64,000 bases of DNA, from NCBI RefSeq assembly GCF_902459465.1, contig NC_047066.1, positions 18,169,047-18,233,046 on the forward strand, given 5' to 3'. Source of the DNA: Asterias rubens (lineage: Eukaryota > Echinodermata > Asteroidea > Forcipulatida > Asteriidae). Positions 45,976-58,800 of this stretch are shown piece after piece (the stretch's first letter is position 1; the number at the start of each line of letters is the position of its first letter). Below the pieces are notes generated by a model, which saw nothing but the letters and a program-made list of their open reading frames with translations, made no database searches and was not told the DNA's origin. The translations under genes were made by a program, and so were the position numbers.

Positions 45976-46160
45976 TCCCCTCTCCCTCTCCCTCTCCCTC
46001 TCCCTCTCCCTCTCCCTCTCCCTCTCCCTCTCTCCCTCTCCCTCTCCCTCTCCCTCTCCCTCTCCCTCTCCCTCTCCCTCTCCCTCTCCCTCTCCCTCTC
46101 CCTCTCCCTCTCGATCTCGATCTCGATCTCGATCTCGATCTCGATCTCGATCTCGATCGA
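45976..46160. repeat. Microsatellite (ccctct)n then (ctcgat)n
   Basis: About 130 bases of ccctct/tccctc repeats followed by eight or so ctcgat repeats. It lies at the 3' side of a minus-strand LINE remnant, so it is best read as the simple-repeat tail of that LINE. Confidence 0.9.
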
Positions 46161-46435
46161 TATAGTCATCACCATGATCATCAGCCTAAATGTAAGGCTG
46201 TGTTGATCCAATGTAGGATGTAGCCCTCCTCGTGTAAATGCCATTCATTTATATTTTCTTGCAGTTCTGGTCAAAGTTGTTCTTGCGTAAACCTTGATGT
46301 CGTCTCTGCATCTTCTTCTCTGTCTACCTCTTGTCCTTATTGTCCATGTCCTTGGTTGCCAATCCTTTATTCGTGTTGTCCATCTGTTGTCATTTCTTCG
46401 GGGTGTGTCCAGCCCATGCTTTATTTATTGTTCTT
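46160..46435 (-). mobile_element. LINE ORF2 C-terminal fragment with simple-repeat tail
   Basis: On the minus strand the frames read RRNDNRWTTRIKDWQPR, then GRQRRRCRDDIKVYA, then (after a frameshift) HEEGYILHWINTA. These are the usual C-terminal signatures of endonuclease-type LINE polyproteins. Stops and frameshifts show that it is dead. Its tail forms the microsatellite at the outer edge of the right duplication arm. Confidence 0.75.
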
Positions 46436-46507
46436 ATGATGTATCTTATTCTCCAGTTCTCTCAACTATAGTGTTGAACATAACTATCAAACCTAATATC
46501 GTCGCAG

Positions 46508-48168
46508 GTTATGCCAATGAAACGTGAAGATTGCTGCTTGTGTACATCCATCAAACCAGGGGGAGTCAACACAAACGCAGTCACGAGGCCATATGAACCG
46601 TACGTGACAGATAGTCCACTCTTTACGGGCAACAAACAAGAGATTCGTGACTACTTTCATTGTTCGACAGGTATGAGCTCTTGAATAGTACAAACCAAAT
46701 TCGTCATACCAGTGCTATAAGGTCCAATTGGTTTGCGGTAACGCCATGTGTGTATCTAGATGCCAGGTTGTAGAGAACGGTCTTTAGAAAACTGTCTTTC
46801 TATATTCTACTACCGCGGAGTAGATTTATCAGATTGTTCGGGAGACTTCTCAGTTCTGAAAAGAACTTTCCTGCCTTTTAATATACTACCTGGGCGGAGT
46901 GTATACAAATTGGCTGGGACTACACTTTAGCTTCAGGGTCGTTATTACAGACACACACATGGTGTTACCGCAAACCAAACGTGCTCGCCGTGCAATGCAT
47001 CAAGTCATGGTCATTGATGATAATATAAAACAAAAACGTAGTTTGATTTTTTTTACATCAAAATCATTACAAAAATAGTGCGCCACCAAGTGCTTGTAAC
47101 GGAGAATTGTTTCCAAGAAGGTATTCGATGTAGAGGATTCAATGTCCCATTGTTTGAAATTTAAGCTTCGCACTAACAAATCATCATCGCCAACCCGCCA
47201 AAGAGAACTGTATTCTGATAAGGCAATGCTTATTTAAAGCCATTGGACACTTTCGGTAAACAGTATTGCCCAAGGCCCACACTTCGTGTATCACAACTTA
47301 TACATAAAATAACAAACCTGTGAAAATTTAGGCTCAACCGGTCGTCGGAGTCGGGAGAAAATAACGGGAAAACCCACCCTTGTTTCCGCACACGTTTCGC
47401 CGTGTCATGACAGTCATGTGTTTAAAATAAATCCGTAGTTCTCGATATCGAGAATTGATATTGTGTTAATGTTTTCTCAAAAAGTACAGCATTTCAAGTA
47501 ATAATATTTGAAGAGAAGTCTTTCACCATTACCTTCTGTAAACCCTGTAAGTTAGTTGTAAATCTGTGAACTTTTTTTATGACAGGGATTCTATGGGGGT
47601 GAACTTTGCGCAAGATTTTAACTTTTCCACTCAGCAGCCGTTTGTGGTCCCGTGTGCTATTCACACACCAACAATTTAACTGGGCCCTGAAAAGTTTTTG
47701 CAAGAAAACTTGGCCCGTAGAAAAAATGGTACCGATTTAGAATTTGAGGTCTCGAAATCAAGCATCTGAAAGCACACAACTTCGTGTGACAAGGGTGTTT
47801 TTCTTTTATTTGTTTATTATCTCGCAACGACGACCTTAATTTGAGCTAAACTTTTATCTCGCAACGACGACCAATAATTGAGCTCAAATTTTCACAGGTT
47901 TGTTATTTTATGCATATTATGTTGAAATACAGCAAGTGAGAAGACTGGTCTTTGACAATTATCGATAGTGTCCAGTGTCTTGAAGATTTATGCCACGTTA
48001 CCAGACTATTTTGGTATTGTTCTCCGGCGGGGAACATATTTTTGCAGTACAATTATTATTGTTTTTATTAATTATTTTATCTTCAACACAAACTATGCAG
48101 GCGAGAGATCTGTTGAGCCCTCATACCACTACGAGGACGACATACCAAGCTTTGGACCAGCTAAATAG
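46508..48168 (+). CDS. Last two exons of an unrecognised gene
   Basis: Exon 46508-46670 starts in phase 0 after 'cgtcgcag' and ends in phase 1 at a gtatga donor. Exon 48101-48168 starts after 'aactatgcag' in the matching phase and stops at TAG 48166-48168. The 76 residues begin VMPMKREDCCLC and include RPYEPYVTDSPLF, a Cys near FHC, and an acidic Tyr-rich tail ending in SFGPAK. The CCLC after a basic stretch resembles a palmitoylated segment just inside a membrane span, which would be in a missing upstream exon. A signal-peptide exon candidate lies at 38085. I do not recognise the family. Confidence 0.45.
46733..46985. mobile_element. Element family 4, short copy
   Basis: Ends 'ggtttgcggtaacgccatg' and 'atggtgttaccgcaaacc' are inverted repeats. 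The centre of the family ('gtctcaacgtttcgact') is missing. It lies in the intron of the gene at 46508-48168. Confidence 0.75.
47233..47990. mobile_element. Truncated MITE family 2 followed by truncated family 1
   Basis: 47233-47580 is family 2 without its right terminus. 47733-47990 is the right two thirds of family 1, entering at 'gatttagaatttgaggtctc' and with an internal duplication of 'tctcgcaacgacgacc'. The 150 bases between are unassigned. Confidence 0.75.
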
Positions 48169-48383
48169 CAACCACTATTAAATCATTGGTTGTTTCGTGC
48201 ATCTTAATGAGAATTTGTAACTTTCTCTCAAATCTGGAAAAGTCTAAAGACAGAGTGAATTCACATTTTAGTTTTGTTTGTGTTATCCTCGACAATTCCT
48301 CAGACTCCACTGTATTTTATAATTCTTGCCTGTATTTTACTTGTTGTAGTTGAAAGAATTATGTGGAGATTGTCTAAGACCTT

Positions 48384-48556
48384 ATGTACATGACGTCATT
48401 TCGGTAGGGCGCCCTCACCTATAGGACACGGAGGTTGATCATTGGCTAATAGTAATACTGTGCGCCGCGCGTACAAATCTGTGCGTCTCGATTGTTACGT
48501 CACCGTTTTTCCTCTAAGATGGCGGCTGGACGACGTCAATGCATAAGGTCTATAAA
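48384..48556. mobile_element. Short MITE with 'agaccttatg' ends
   Basis: Ends 'aagaccttatgtacatgacg' and 'cgtcaatgcataaggtctat' are inverted. The interior includes CpG-rich 'tgcgccgcgcg'. Confidence 0.65.
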
Positions 48557-48685
48557 TAAATAAATATAATAAAAATAAGAATATCTTGAAACTGTGTGGT
48601 TTAGGTCTGCTACTTTGGTGGACTCATTTTTACTCCAAAATAGCGGACCGTATGTTCTGCTTGTTGTAATGTAAGAAGCAATCTT

Positions 48686-49455
48686 AAAGGAACACGTTGC
48701 CTTGAATCGGTCGAGTTGGTCTATGAAAAGCGTTTGTAACCGTTTGTTATAAAATGCATATGATTAGAAAGATATTTTAAAAGTAGAATATAATGATCCA
48801 CACAAGTATTACTCGAAATTGCGTGGTTTTCCTTTTACCTCGCCGACAAACACGGCCAGCCATTTATGGGAGTCAAAATTTTGACTCCCATAAATGGCCG
48901 ACCGGGTTAGTTCGCAAAGTAAAAGGAAAACCACAACATTTCGAGGCAAATTTGTGTGGATATCATTGTATTCTACTTTTAAAACATCTTTCTAACCATA
49001 TGCATTTTATAACAAACGGTTACAAACTCGACTGTTCCAAGGCAACGTGTTCCTTTAAGTATGTTTTTTAGTTACTACTCAATAATCACAATCACTGTGT
49101 GTGTTTTAAAGAGACACGTTGCCCTTGGATCGGGCGAGGAATTGGTCTATGATAAACATTTGTTATAAAATGTATATGGTTTCACACAAATATGCCTCGA
49201 AATTGCATGGTTTTTATTATACATCGTGCACGGCACGCCATTGTGGAGTGTTTGACCAGAATGATGGCCGACCCGTTTCTGGTTCGCAAACTAAAAGAAA
49301 CACTGTTCCTTTTACTTGCGGCGCAATTTCGAGGCTTGTTGTGTGGAACATTATGTTATAATTTTAACACATCTTTCTAACCATTATATGCATTTTATAA
49401 CAAACGGCTTCAAGACCAATTCGACCGACTCAAGGCAACGTGTGTATCCCTTATA
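48686..49455. mobile_element. Two tandem family-3 palindromic MITEs
   Basis: Copy one is 48686-49057, with ends 'aaaggaacacgttgcc' and 'ggcaacgtgttccttt' and a centre palindrome 'gtcaaaattttgac'. Copy two is 49110-49455 and more diverged, with a rearranged centre. They lie between the unrecognised gene and ACADS. Confidence 0.8.
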
Positions 49456-49823
49456 AAGTGCCAATTCATGAACTCTCCTGAAATCACTTTGATGTTTGAA
49501 TCTGTGGTAACGGTAGAAAGGTTAACACTTTGTTTGATAATTAATTTTAATATAGAATTTTATGTTTATCAAGAAATATCTGAACTTTACTAAATAAAGG
49601 TATAAGGCTATATGTATAGCATACAAGTTACGTTGTATTTGAAGTATCTTGTACGGCCCCTCCCTTTTGCGAAACCCCACCCCTTTCCGTCGTGGCAGCA
49701 CTAGTTACACAATCAGCACATCCTCGTTCCCATGAAAGCACACGGTCCCATGCGCCGTGCTCACGGGAAATCGACCAAAGAGCATACAATGATTTAAGAA
49801 CGAGGATTCCCCCATGTTACAAA

Positions 49824-52800
49824 ATGGCTTCTGTGAGGATGACAATGCGCCGGCTGGCGTCTGCTGTGAACAGAAGATTGCCACTGACAGCTACTCTAAA
49901 CAAAGGTGAGATTATACAGTTTTGTTAATTGAATTAATAAATCTCATTATGATTTGTATGTGGACATTTTATTTTGTTGAGCAGACGTTCACTGAGTGAA
50001 ACTGCACTGTTTTAATCGGACGTAATTTACACTTCTTGTTTCTTGTTGTGTTGTGTTCATTCAATCAACCATTCTCATTCATTCATGCCATTTCCATCAA
50101 CAAACCCGACGTCCGTCGAATATCTCTCACGACAATAACGAGTCTGCTTTTTGTTTGCTTTTTTTTTTGTTATCTCTCCAAAATTAGGCTCTATGTGACC
50201 TTTGAACTCTCAGTCTCATTGGCCCTGGGGGCGACAGAACATTCACTCCGCAATCTCAATTTTGTCGTAATTCAGCCCCGAACGAAACCACATAGTATAG
50301 TAAGGAGTAGTTCGAACCCACACTCTACTGGCCAGAAACAACAGAGGTTGAGTTCAGTGCTAGTTGCGATAACATAAAACCCTCCTCCCGACGGCCGCCA
50401 GGCCGGAGGGTTACGAGTTTGTTTCGAGCGGAAACGGTTGATCTGGTCCAACACGTACAATTTCGACAGCTAGCTAGTCACAAGATTTGCCCCATTTTTA
50501 CCACTTTCAAAAATCATGACACAAATTCTGAGGGTACGAACTTAATCCGCAATGTCTAATGCAGCCTGCCATAATACTCAAAACACCATTTAGGAAATAT
50601 TTCGACGAAAAATGGACAAAAACTTACCAGATCCCGAAGCGAAATCCCAGGTTCATATTTTGAACCTGTCGCATCGCTTTGCAAACGCTATATTTTGTTG
50701 TTGGGCTAAACCATTTGTAAAAGGGGTGTTACAATGTTGCAGTGCTACAGTGCGTGCGCGCCATTATGCGTGAAAGGCGTGCAATGCAAACGGACAGCGC
50801 GCACACGCACTGCAACATTGCAACACCCCTTTTACAGAATGGTTTAGCCGAACAACAAAATAATGCGTTTGATGCGACAGGTTCAAAATATGAACCTGGG
50901 AATTCGCTCCGGGATCTGGTAAGTTTTTGTCCATTTTCGTACCCTCAGAATTTGTGTCATGATTTTTGAAAGTGGTAAAAATTGGGCAAATCTGGTGACT
51001 AGCTGTCGAAATTGTACGTGTTGGACCAGATCAACTGTTTCCGCTCGAAACAAACTCGTAACCCTCCGGCCTGGCGGCCGTTGGGAGGAGGGTTACGTTA
51101 TCGCAACTAAGTTCAGTGCGTGCAACAGGACCCCTTTTGATAGGAGAAAGTGCTTTAAAAGTTGTATTTCATCAGCTTATTTTGTAAATTAAAGCGGTCT
51201 AGTCCTAGGCCTTTACACAGTATGAAGAAAAAGAAAATATGTTATCCCCATAATATAACAAAAGAAAACAGCAGTATTGTATCCAGCGACTTGTTTAAGA
51301 AAAGATGCTGCATCAAACTGCCACTTTATCATTAAAATGTAATTGATCAAGATCACATCAGAAAAACGCTATAGCTTTATAACTGCACTATCCGTTTTAA
51401 TGCAAATTTGTTGTTTGCTCTTTTCTTCGGTAGCAACACATAATGTGACACACACTCGCTGTATGTCAGGATGGGCTGACCTACCAGACATCCACACCAT
51501 GTTGAGGAAGACGTGTCGTGATTTTGCTGATAAGGAGTTGATGCCCATTGCTGGAGAGCTTGACAAGGAACACAGATATCCTAAAGAACAAGTAAGTCTA
51601 TAGGATTTGAGGCATTGCATAGTGAGGTATCAATGTATATTTGGTTTGCAGTAACACAATGTGTGTATCTACTTGCCAGGTAGAGTTTGTTCTTATAGAA
51701 CTGTCTTGCTTTATTCTACTGCCGCGGAGTAGATAATCGGAGGTTCAGGAGACTTCTCAGTTCTGAAAAGAACTATCCTGCTTTTTAGCTATTACCAGGG
51801 CGGATGGTATAGAAAATAGACTGGACTACTACTTTAGCTTATAGGATCGTAATTAATTGTTCTGCCGCGGAGTCAGTTCTGAATTGGTCTCAACGTTTCG
51901 ACTAGCTTGCTCTAGTCATCGTCAGGAGACTGAATAAAGCAAGACAGTTCTCTAAGAACAAACTCTACCTGGCAAGTAGATACACACGTGGTGTTACCGC
52001 AAATCAAATATACAACAAGTAAGTCCACAATAACATTCAAATTGTATGACGTTTATTTTTTTCATGCATGAATGCATCGGTGCAAATATTTTCACGAGTT
52101 GAAAATTGGAATGTTTTTTCCATTGAGGTGAAGACGAATTGAATGGGACATTCCATCTTTCAATGAATGCACGAATTCAAGAATGCAGGAATAAAAAATA
52201 TAACATCTAAGTAGATTTTTGTCATTTTAATTGGAGGATACAACTTTTAAAACAAACGAATGTTTAATGTGACATTAGCTGGCATTTCCCTTTTTTCAGC
52301 TTGTTTGGAGTTAAAAGCAGTGGACACTATTGGTACATAGGTATCAAAGTATTTATTATCATAAAACCTTACTTAGTAGCGAGTAATGGAGAGCTGTTGA
52401 TAGTATAAAACATTGTGAGAAACGGCTCCCTCTGAAGTAACGAAGTTTACGAGAAAGAAGTAATTTTCCCAAATTTGATTTTGAGACCTCAGATTAAGAA
52501 TTTGAGGTCTCGAAATCAAGCATCTGAAAGCACACAACTTCGTGTGATAAGGGTATTTTTTCTTTCATTATTATCACGCAACTTTGATGACCGCTTGAGC
52601 TCAAATTTTCACAGTTTTGTTATTTGATGCATATGTTGAGATACACCAAGTGAGAAGACTGGTCTTTGACAATTACCAATAGTGTACACTGTCTTTAACA
52701 TTAATAAAGTGCGTTTTGAACTAACCTGTGCATATTAAGACATGCTAGCGCCATAATGTTGTTTGTGCCATGTGCAGTAACTATACTGCTGCATTATCAA

Positions 52801-55800
52801 AGACACGCGCACACAGTGTTGTGGTACATAAGGTGCAATAGAACTAATTCTGATGGAACAAGAATTTTAAAGGGAGTGGAGCGAAACATGTGACAATCCT
52901 CCAATCAAATGACAATGATCTGCTTGGGTGTTATATTGATAAGAGTAACTAAGGATGGGACGTAAAGCCGTTGGTCCCGTGTGTTGTTTAACGCATGTAA
53001 AAGAACCCAGTGCACTTATTGTAAGGAGAAGGGGTTTACCCCGGTGTTCCTGATCTGATCGGCAGCAAATTGCGCCACAGCACATTAAGGATTAGGTCTC
53101 ATAATTCAAACAAAGAATATAGGATTTGAGACATTGCATGGTGAGGTATCAATGTATATATTTGGTTTGTGGTAACACCATGTGTGTATCTACTTGCCAG
53201 GTAGAATTTGTTCTTAGAGAACTGTCGCGGAGTAGATAATTCTCATCATGACTAGAGCAAGCTAGTCGAAACGTTAAGACCAATTCAGAACTGACTCCAC
53301 GGCAGTACAGTTAATTACGATCCTATAAGCTAAAGTATAGTAGTACCAGTCTATTTTCTATTCCATCCGCCCTGATGTAACAGTTAAAAGCAGGACTGTT
53401 CTTTTCAGAACTGAGAAGTCTTCCGAACCCCCGATTATGTACTCCGAGGCAGTAGAATAAAGCAAGACAGTTCTCTAAGAACAAACTCTACCTGGCAAGT
53501 AGATACACACGGTGTTACCGCAAACCAAATATACATCAAACAAAGAGCCCACTATTATCATTTTCTTATTATTAAGGATGGATTTGGGCTTGTCTTGTAA
53601 TGCTGGATGGATGATTTTTTGTCATTTTTAGGTGAAGAAGTTGGGAGAGCTTGGGCTGATGGCAATCGATGTCCCAGAGGTCTATGGTGGAACTGGTCTG
53701 GACTACTTAGCCTATGCTATCGCTATGGAAGAGATCAGCAGAGGATGTGCATCATGTGGAGTCGTTATGAGTGTGAATAATGTTAGTAGGGGGAAAAAAC
53801 ATGGGTCCACTGGCTCAGGTCAAATCAGGCCTGGAATTACACGCAGGCAACGGAGGCCATGGCTTCCGTTGTCCTTGGCCTTGGTGCCCCTTCAAATAGT
53901 TTCTCTTTGACTTCAAAGATTTTTCAATGGAAGTGCCCTTTGCAAAATGAAAAAGATGTTGCCCTCTTTAACATCAAATTCCAGGCCAGTCAAGTGACTT
54001 TAGTACAGTGCCAACAAACTCAAATCTTTGCATCGGGGATGAAGAAAATAATTAATTCTTGCTTTGCACCTATGTGTATTTAAAGCAATGTATACTCAGT
54101 ACTTTCCCCAAATTCTGTGAAAAAACCCCCCCAGGAAAAACACTCGGTGGGATTCAAACCCCTGACCTTTGCATTGTACTTAAAGGGAAGGTACACGTTT
54201 TGTAATTACTCAAAACAAATATTTACTTAAAAACTGACTTGGTAACGAGCATTGGAGAGCTGTTGATAATATAAAGCATTGTGAGGAACGGCTCCCTCTG
54301 AAGTAACATAGTTCTTGAGAAAGAGGTAATTTCTCACTAAAATAATAAAATACTACTAGCTAGAAGTCTTTTATTCCTATCTGAAAGCACACAAATTTGT
54401 CCAACAAGGATGTTTTTTCTTTCATCATTTTCTCCCAACTCCGATGACCAATTGAGCTCAAATTTTCACAGGTTTGTTATTTTATGCATATGTTGAGATA
54501 CAGTAAGTGAGAACACTGGTCTTTGACAATTACCAATAGTGTACCTTCCCTTTAAATCAGTGCTAACACATAGGAGTCAAACTGCCTCTAGCCAACGAGC
54601 TAGCTCGGTGGTCTAGCGGTATGACATCTGCTCCAGCAGTGCAAAGGTTGTGGGTTCGAACCCCACCCGAGCGATTTTGCCTGTGTTTTTTCCTCGATAC
54701 TGAGTATACAGTGGTTCATACACACAAACAAATCATAAACACAAAACTGTTTATCAAATGTATTTCTGTAGCTACATATTTTGCTTAAAAAAAAACACTT
54801 TTCAGTGCGTAGCAATTTTATTGTTGCACTGAACAGCTTTGTGTAGTAAAGTCCGGAGCCAAGTCGGATGGTGCTGCTGGACACTGAATTGTATACTGAT
54901 GGTCCAAAAATTAACACTCTTTTTGGGGCACTTTAAACAGTTTACACTGGTATTTTCTCAACTTTTTAAGAAGACCCAAATTTGATGGATCGCAGTATCA
55001 TAAAAGTAGGCAAAAGTTTGTTAAAACCAAGTCAGAAAGGATATTCTATCAAAATCTGAATCTTAGTTTCGCTTAAAAAAATTGGATTGTGCTTTTTTTT
55101 AGTCTTTATATCTTGGACCAATTATGAAGTTTGGCAATGAAGGGCAGATTGAGAAGTTCGCCAAACCATTCCTAGACGGTGACAGGGTCGGCTGTTTTGG
55201 ACTCAGCGAGCCAGGTAAGATTAAAAATTTTCAGCAAAATAAATCATCAACTGTCTGGCATAAGAGCGTAATGCCTAGCCTTGATTGGTTTAAAAACTAT
55301 TTTATTGATTTTTTTTCTTTGAAAACCTTTTTAAACAACTGGCACTACAAGTAAATCAAGTGTAGATTTACCAGGTTGGTGGTTTAGTGGCATCTGCTCT
55401 AGCAATGCAAAGGTCCTGGGATCGAATCCCACAGGAGTGACTTCCCGGTGAATCTTTTTACAGAACTCGGGAAAGTACGGAGTGTACAGTGCTTTGTATA
55501 TATTATCGCTGTAACCGTAAGAACAAATTCAGTGTGGTACCCGCTGCTAATAAATGGAATTTGAACTGCCTCGGTGGTCTAGTCATTAGACATCTGTTCT
55601 AGCAAATCAAAGGTTGTGGGATCGAATCCCACCAGAGTGACTCACCTGTGGATTTTTTTCACAGTACAAGAGAAAGTACCGTGTATACATGTAGGGCTCT
55701 AGTGCTTAATACACATTGGTGTGAAGGTAAAAACATTTTATCCTTTATCCCAATGCAAAAGTTAACATCTATTCATAAATACCTCAGACAGTTTCGCTAT

Positions 55801-58800
55801 TCCTATTGGTGGAGGGCGCGTCACGTGGGTGTGTATAAACCTTTGTTTATGACCGGTAAAAAGTGTTAATTCATGGGCTTGACACGCGACCTTGCACCTG
55901 TTCTTTTAAGACAGTTTCTTCATTCCTATTGGCCGAGGGCAACGGCTGGAACAGTTGTGCCACATCACGCGATACGCGCGACGCGCACAGCATTTACCAT
56001 TTCATAGCAGGGCTTTACCATTTCATAGCTGGAGGGGTGTTGTGTTGAAAGAAATCATTTAACAATTATAATTTTTGCATTTATTTTACTTTTTGACCAA
56101 AAAGTGATGATGTTTTTTACCGAAAAGGTATTTATGAATGGGAATCAGAGTGTGTTGAATCGGTTTTCAACTAGTGGTTTAAACCCGCCGAGGCCTGGTT
56201 CTTTATAATTTACCTCGACTTCGTCTCGGTAAAATGATCAAGAACCAGGCCTCGTTGGGATTAAACCACTAGTTGAAAACCTCTTCACCACACATTGATT
56301 CCCTTATTAAATCATAGGCTTGCTCAGTGGTCTAGTGGTAAGACATCTGCTCTAGCATTGCAAAAGTCAAGGGTTCAAATCCAGCCTGAGTGAGTCATGT
56401 GGGGGTGTTTAAACAGTTGATAATGGCCAGCTGGAGCTGTTTATAACCGGTTGTTTTCGGATATGTTTAGATGCATACTACGCAGTAGTCTTGGTGCAAG
56501 ACGTTTCTCGTTACGGGCGATGCGGGCGCTGTTGGTGAGTTGGCCGCGCTGTGTGCAAAAGGAAAACGACAACTGTCGTGCACCAAGACTAACTACGCGC
56601 AAGAATGATATCCGAAAACTGTCTCATGTACAGAGCTCAAGGGACGTCGGAAAACAGATACGTTTTTACAGAGTTTCCAACTTTATTACGTCTTTTTACC
56701 AAAATGGCATTTATGAATGCCTTTATCACTCAGGCTCAGGCCGTTATCACTCGAGCTCGGGCCTTTATCACTCGGGCTCGGGCCTTTATCACTCGGGCTC
56801 GGGCCTTTATCACACTGCCACGACCCTGCTGGTTTTAAACGGCCGATTAAGAACTCGTTGCTACCCGTTTATTCCCTTATTAAATCATTGCGATACATTG
56901 CATTCGAACTGCCTCTAGCTACCGGGCTAGCTCAATGGTCTCGTGGTAAGACATCCGCTCTACTAATTCAAAGGTTGAGGGATGGAGTGATTTTTTCACA
57001 TAACTTTGGAAAGTAGCGAGTATAAAGTGATGAATACACATCGGTGTAAGGTTTAAAAACAAATTTTGTAATTTTTGTTTATATGCCTTAACTTAAATAT
57101 TTTCTATCCAGGGAATGGTAGTGATGCAGGTGCTGCCTCGACCACGGCAAGACTAAACGGCGACCACTGGGTACTGAATGGCAGGAAAGCCTGGATTACT
57201 AATGGCTATGAATCAGAAGCTAGTGTTGTCTTTGCTACTACAGACAAATCACTCAAACACAAGGTAAAACATGAAGGCACAGGCGTGGAATTTCATCTTT
57301 GAGAGGGCATGGCCTTTTTAATTTTGGTTTTTACCCATACACCGATGTGTGTAGCACTGTATACTGAGTACTCTCTCAAGTCCTGTGAAAAATATCACAG
57401 GCTCGGCTCGGGTGGGATTCGAATAAACGACCCTTGCAATTCTAGAGCAGTGTCTTACCAACTAGACTACCGAGGTAGTTAGTAAAACACTGCTCTAGAA
57501 TTGCAAGGGTTGTGGGTTCGAATCCCACCTGAGTAATATGCCTGTAAAATTAATATTCTTTATCCCTGATGCAAATTTAACATCTCTTATAAGCCCATTT
57601 TAATTTTGCATAGGGTAATATCTATTGTAAAATCTCAAAGTCTAAGGGAAACTTTGAAGGGCACCGAGGCCAACACAAGTTCAAGGGAGGCAATGGCCTT
57701 TGTGGCCTGCTGGCACTATAGATCCTCCATTGTGCAAAATCAAATGGGTGGTCCAGTTAATAGGGGCAACTCTCAAAACTATTCAACAGGGGCAAGTTGA
57801 ATTGTAGACCTGATACATTGTTGCAAGGGCAATTCTCAAAACTATTCAACAGGGGCAAGTTGAATTGTAGACCTGATACATTGTTGCAAGGGCAATTCTC
57901 AAAACTATTCAACAGGGGCAAGTTGAATTGTAGGCCTGATACATTGTTGCAAGGGCAATTCTCAAAACTATTCAACAGGGGCAAGTTGAATTGTAGGCCT
58001 GATACATTGTTGCAAGGGCAATTCTCAAAACTATTCAACAGGGGCAAGTTGAATTGTAGGCCTGATACATTGTTGCAAGGGCAATTCTCAAAACTATTCA
58101 ACAGGGGCAAGTTGAATTGTAGGCCTGATACTTTGTTGCAAGGGCAATTCTCAAAACTATTCAACAGGGGCAAGTTGAATTGTAGACCTGATACATTGTT
58201 GCAAGGGCAATTCTCAAAACTATTCAACAGGGGCAAGTTGAATTGTAGGCCTGATACATTGTTGCAAGGGCAATTCTCAAAACTATTCAACAGGGGCAAG
58301 TTGAATTGTAGACCTGATACATTGTTGCAAGGGCAGTTCTCAAAACTATTCAACCGGGGCAAGTTGAGTTGTAGGCCTGATACATTGTTGTAAGGGCAAT
58401 TCTCAAAACTATTCAACAGGGGCAAGTTGAATTGTAGGCCTGATACATTGTTGCAAGGGCAATTCTCAAAACTATTCAACAGGGGCAAGTTGAATTGTAG
58501 ACCTGATACATTGTTGCAAGGGCAATTCTCAAAACTATTCAACAGGGGCAAGTTGAATTGTAGGCCTGATACATTGTTGCAAGGGCAATTCTCAAAACTA
58601 TTCAACCGGGGCAAGTTGAGTTGTAGGCCTGATACATTGTTGCAAGGGCAATTCTCAAAACTATTCAACAGGGGCAAGTTGAATTGTAGGCCTGATACAT
58701 TGTTGCAAGGGCAATTCTCAAAACTATTCAACCGGGGCAAGTTGAATTGTAGGCCTGATACATTGTTGCAAGAGCAAGGCAGTTTTTCCTTAAAAAAAAG

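Larger units (their letters stand above)
39683..45979. repeat. Right arm of inverted duplication containing TRIM copy 2
   Basis: Reverse-complement match of 13239-19449. It is slightly longer because it carries two private MITE insertions (43867-44108 and 45640-45776). Its outer end (45979) runs directly into a LINE 3' tail made of simple repeats. Confidence 0.93.

Noticed and set aside
45792-46244. 150- and 92-codon frames rich in Glu-Arg, Pro-Leu or Asp-Leu
   Set aside because: They are translations of the ccctct/ctcgat microsatellite, the tail of a LINE.
54600-54676. Genuine tRNA gene
   Set aside because: A and B boxes are good, but the acceptor stem is imperfect and the same SINE body follows this and several other copies.
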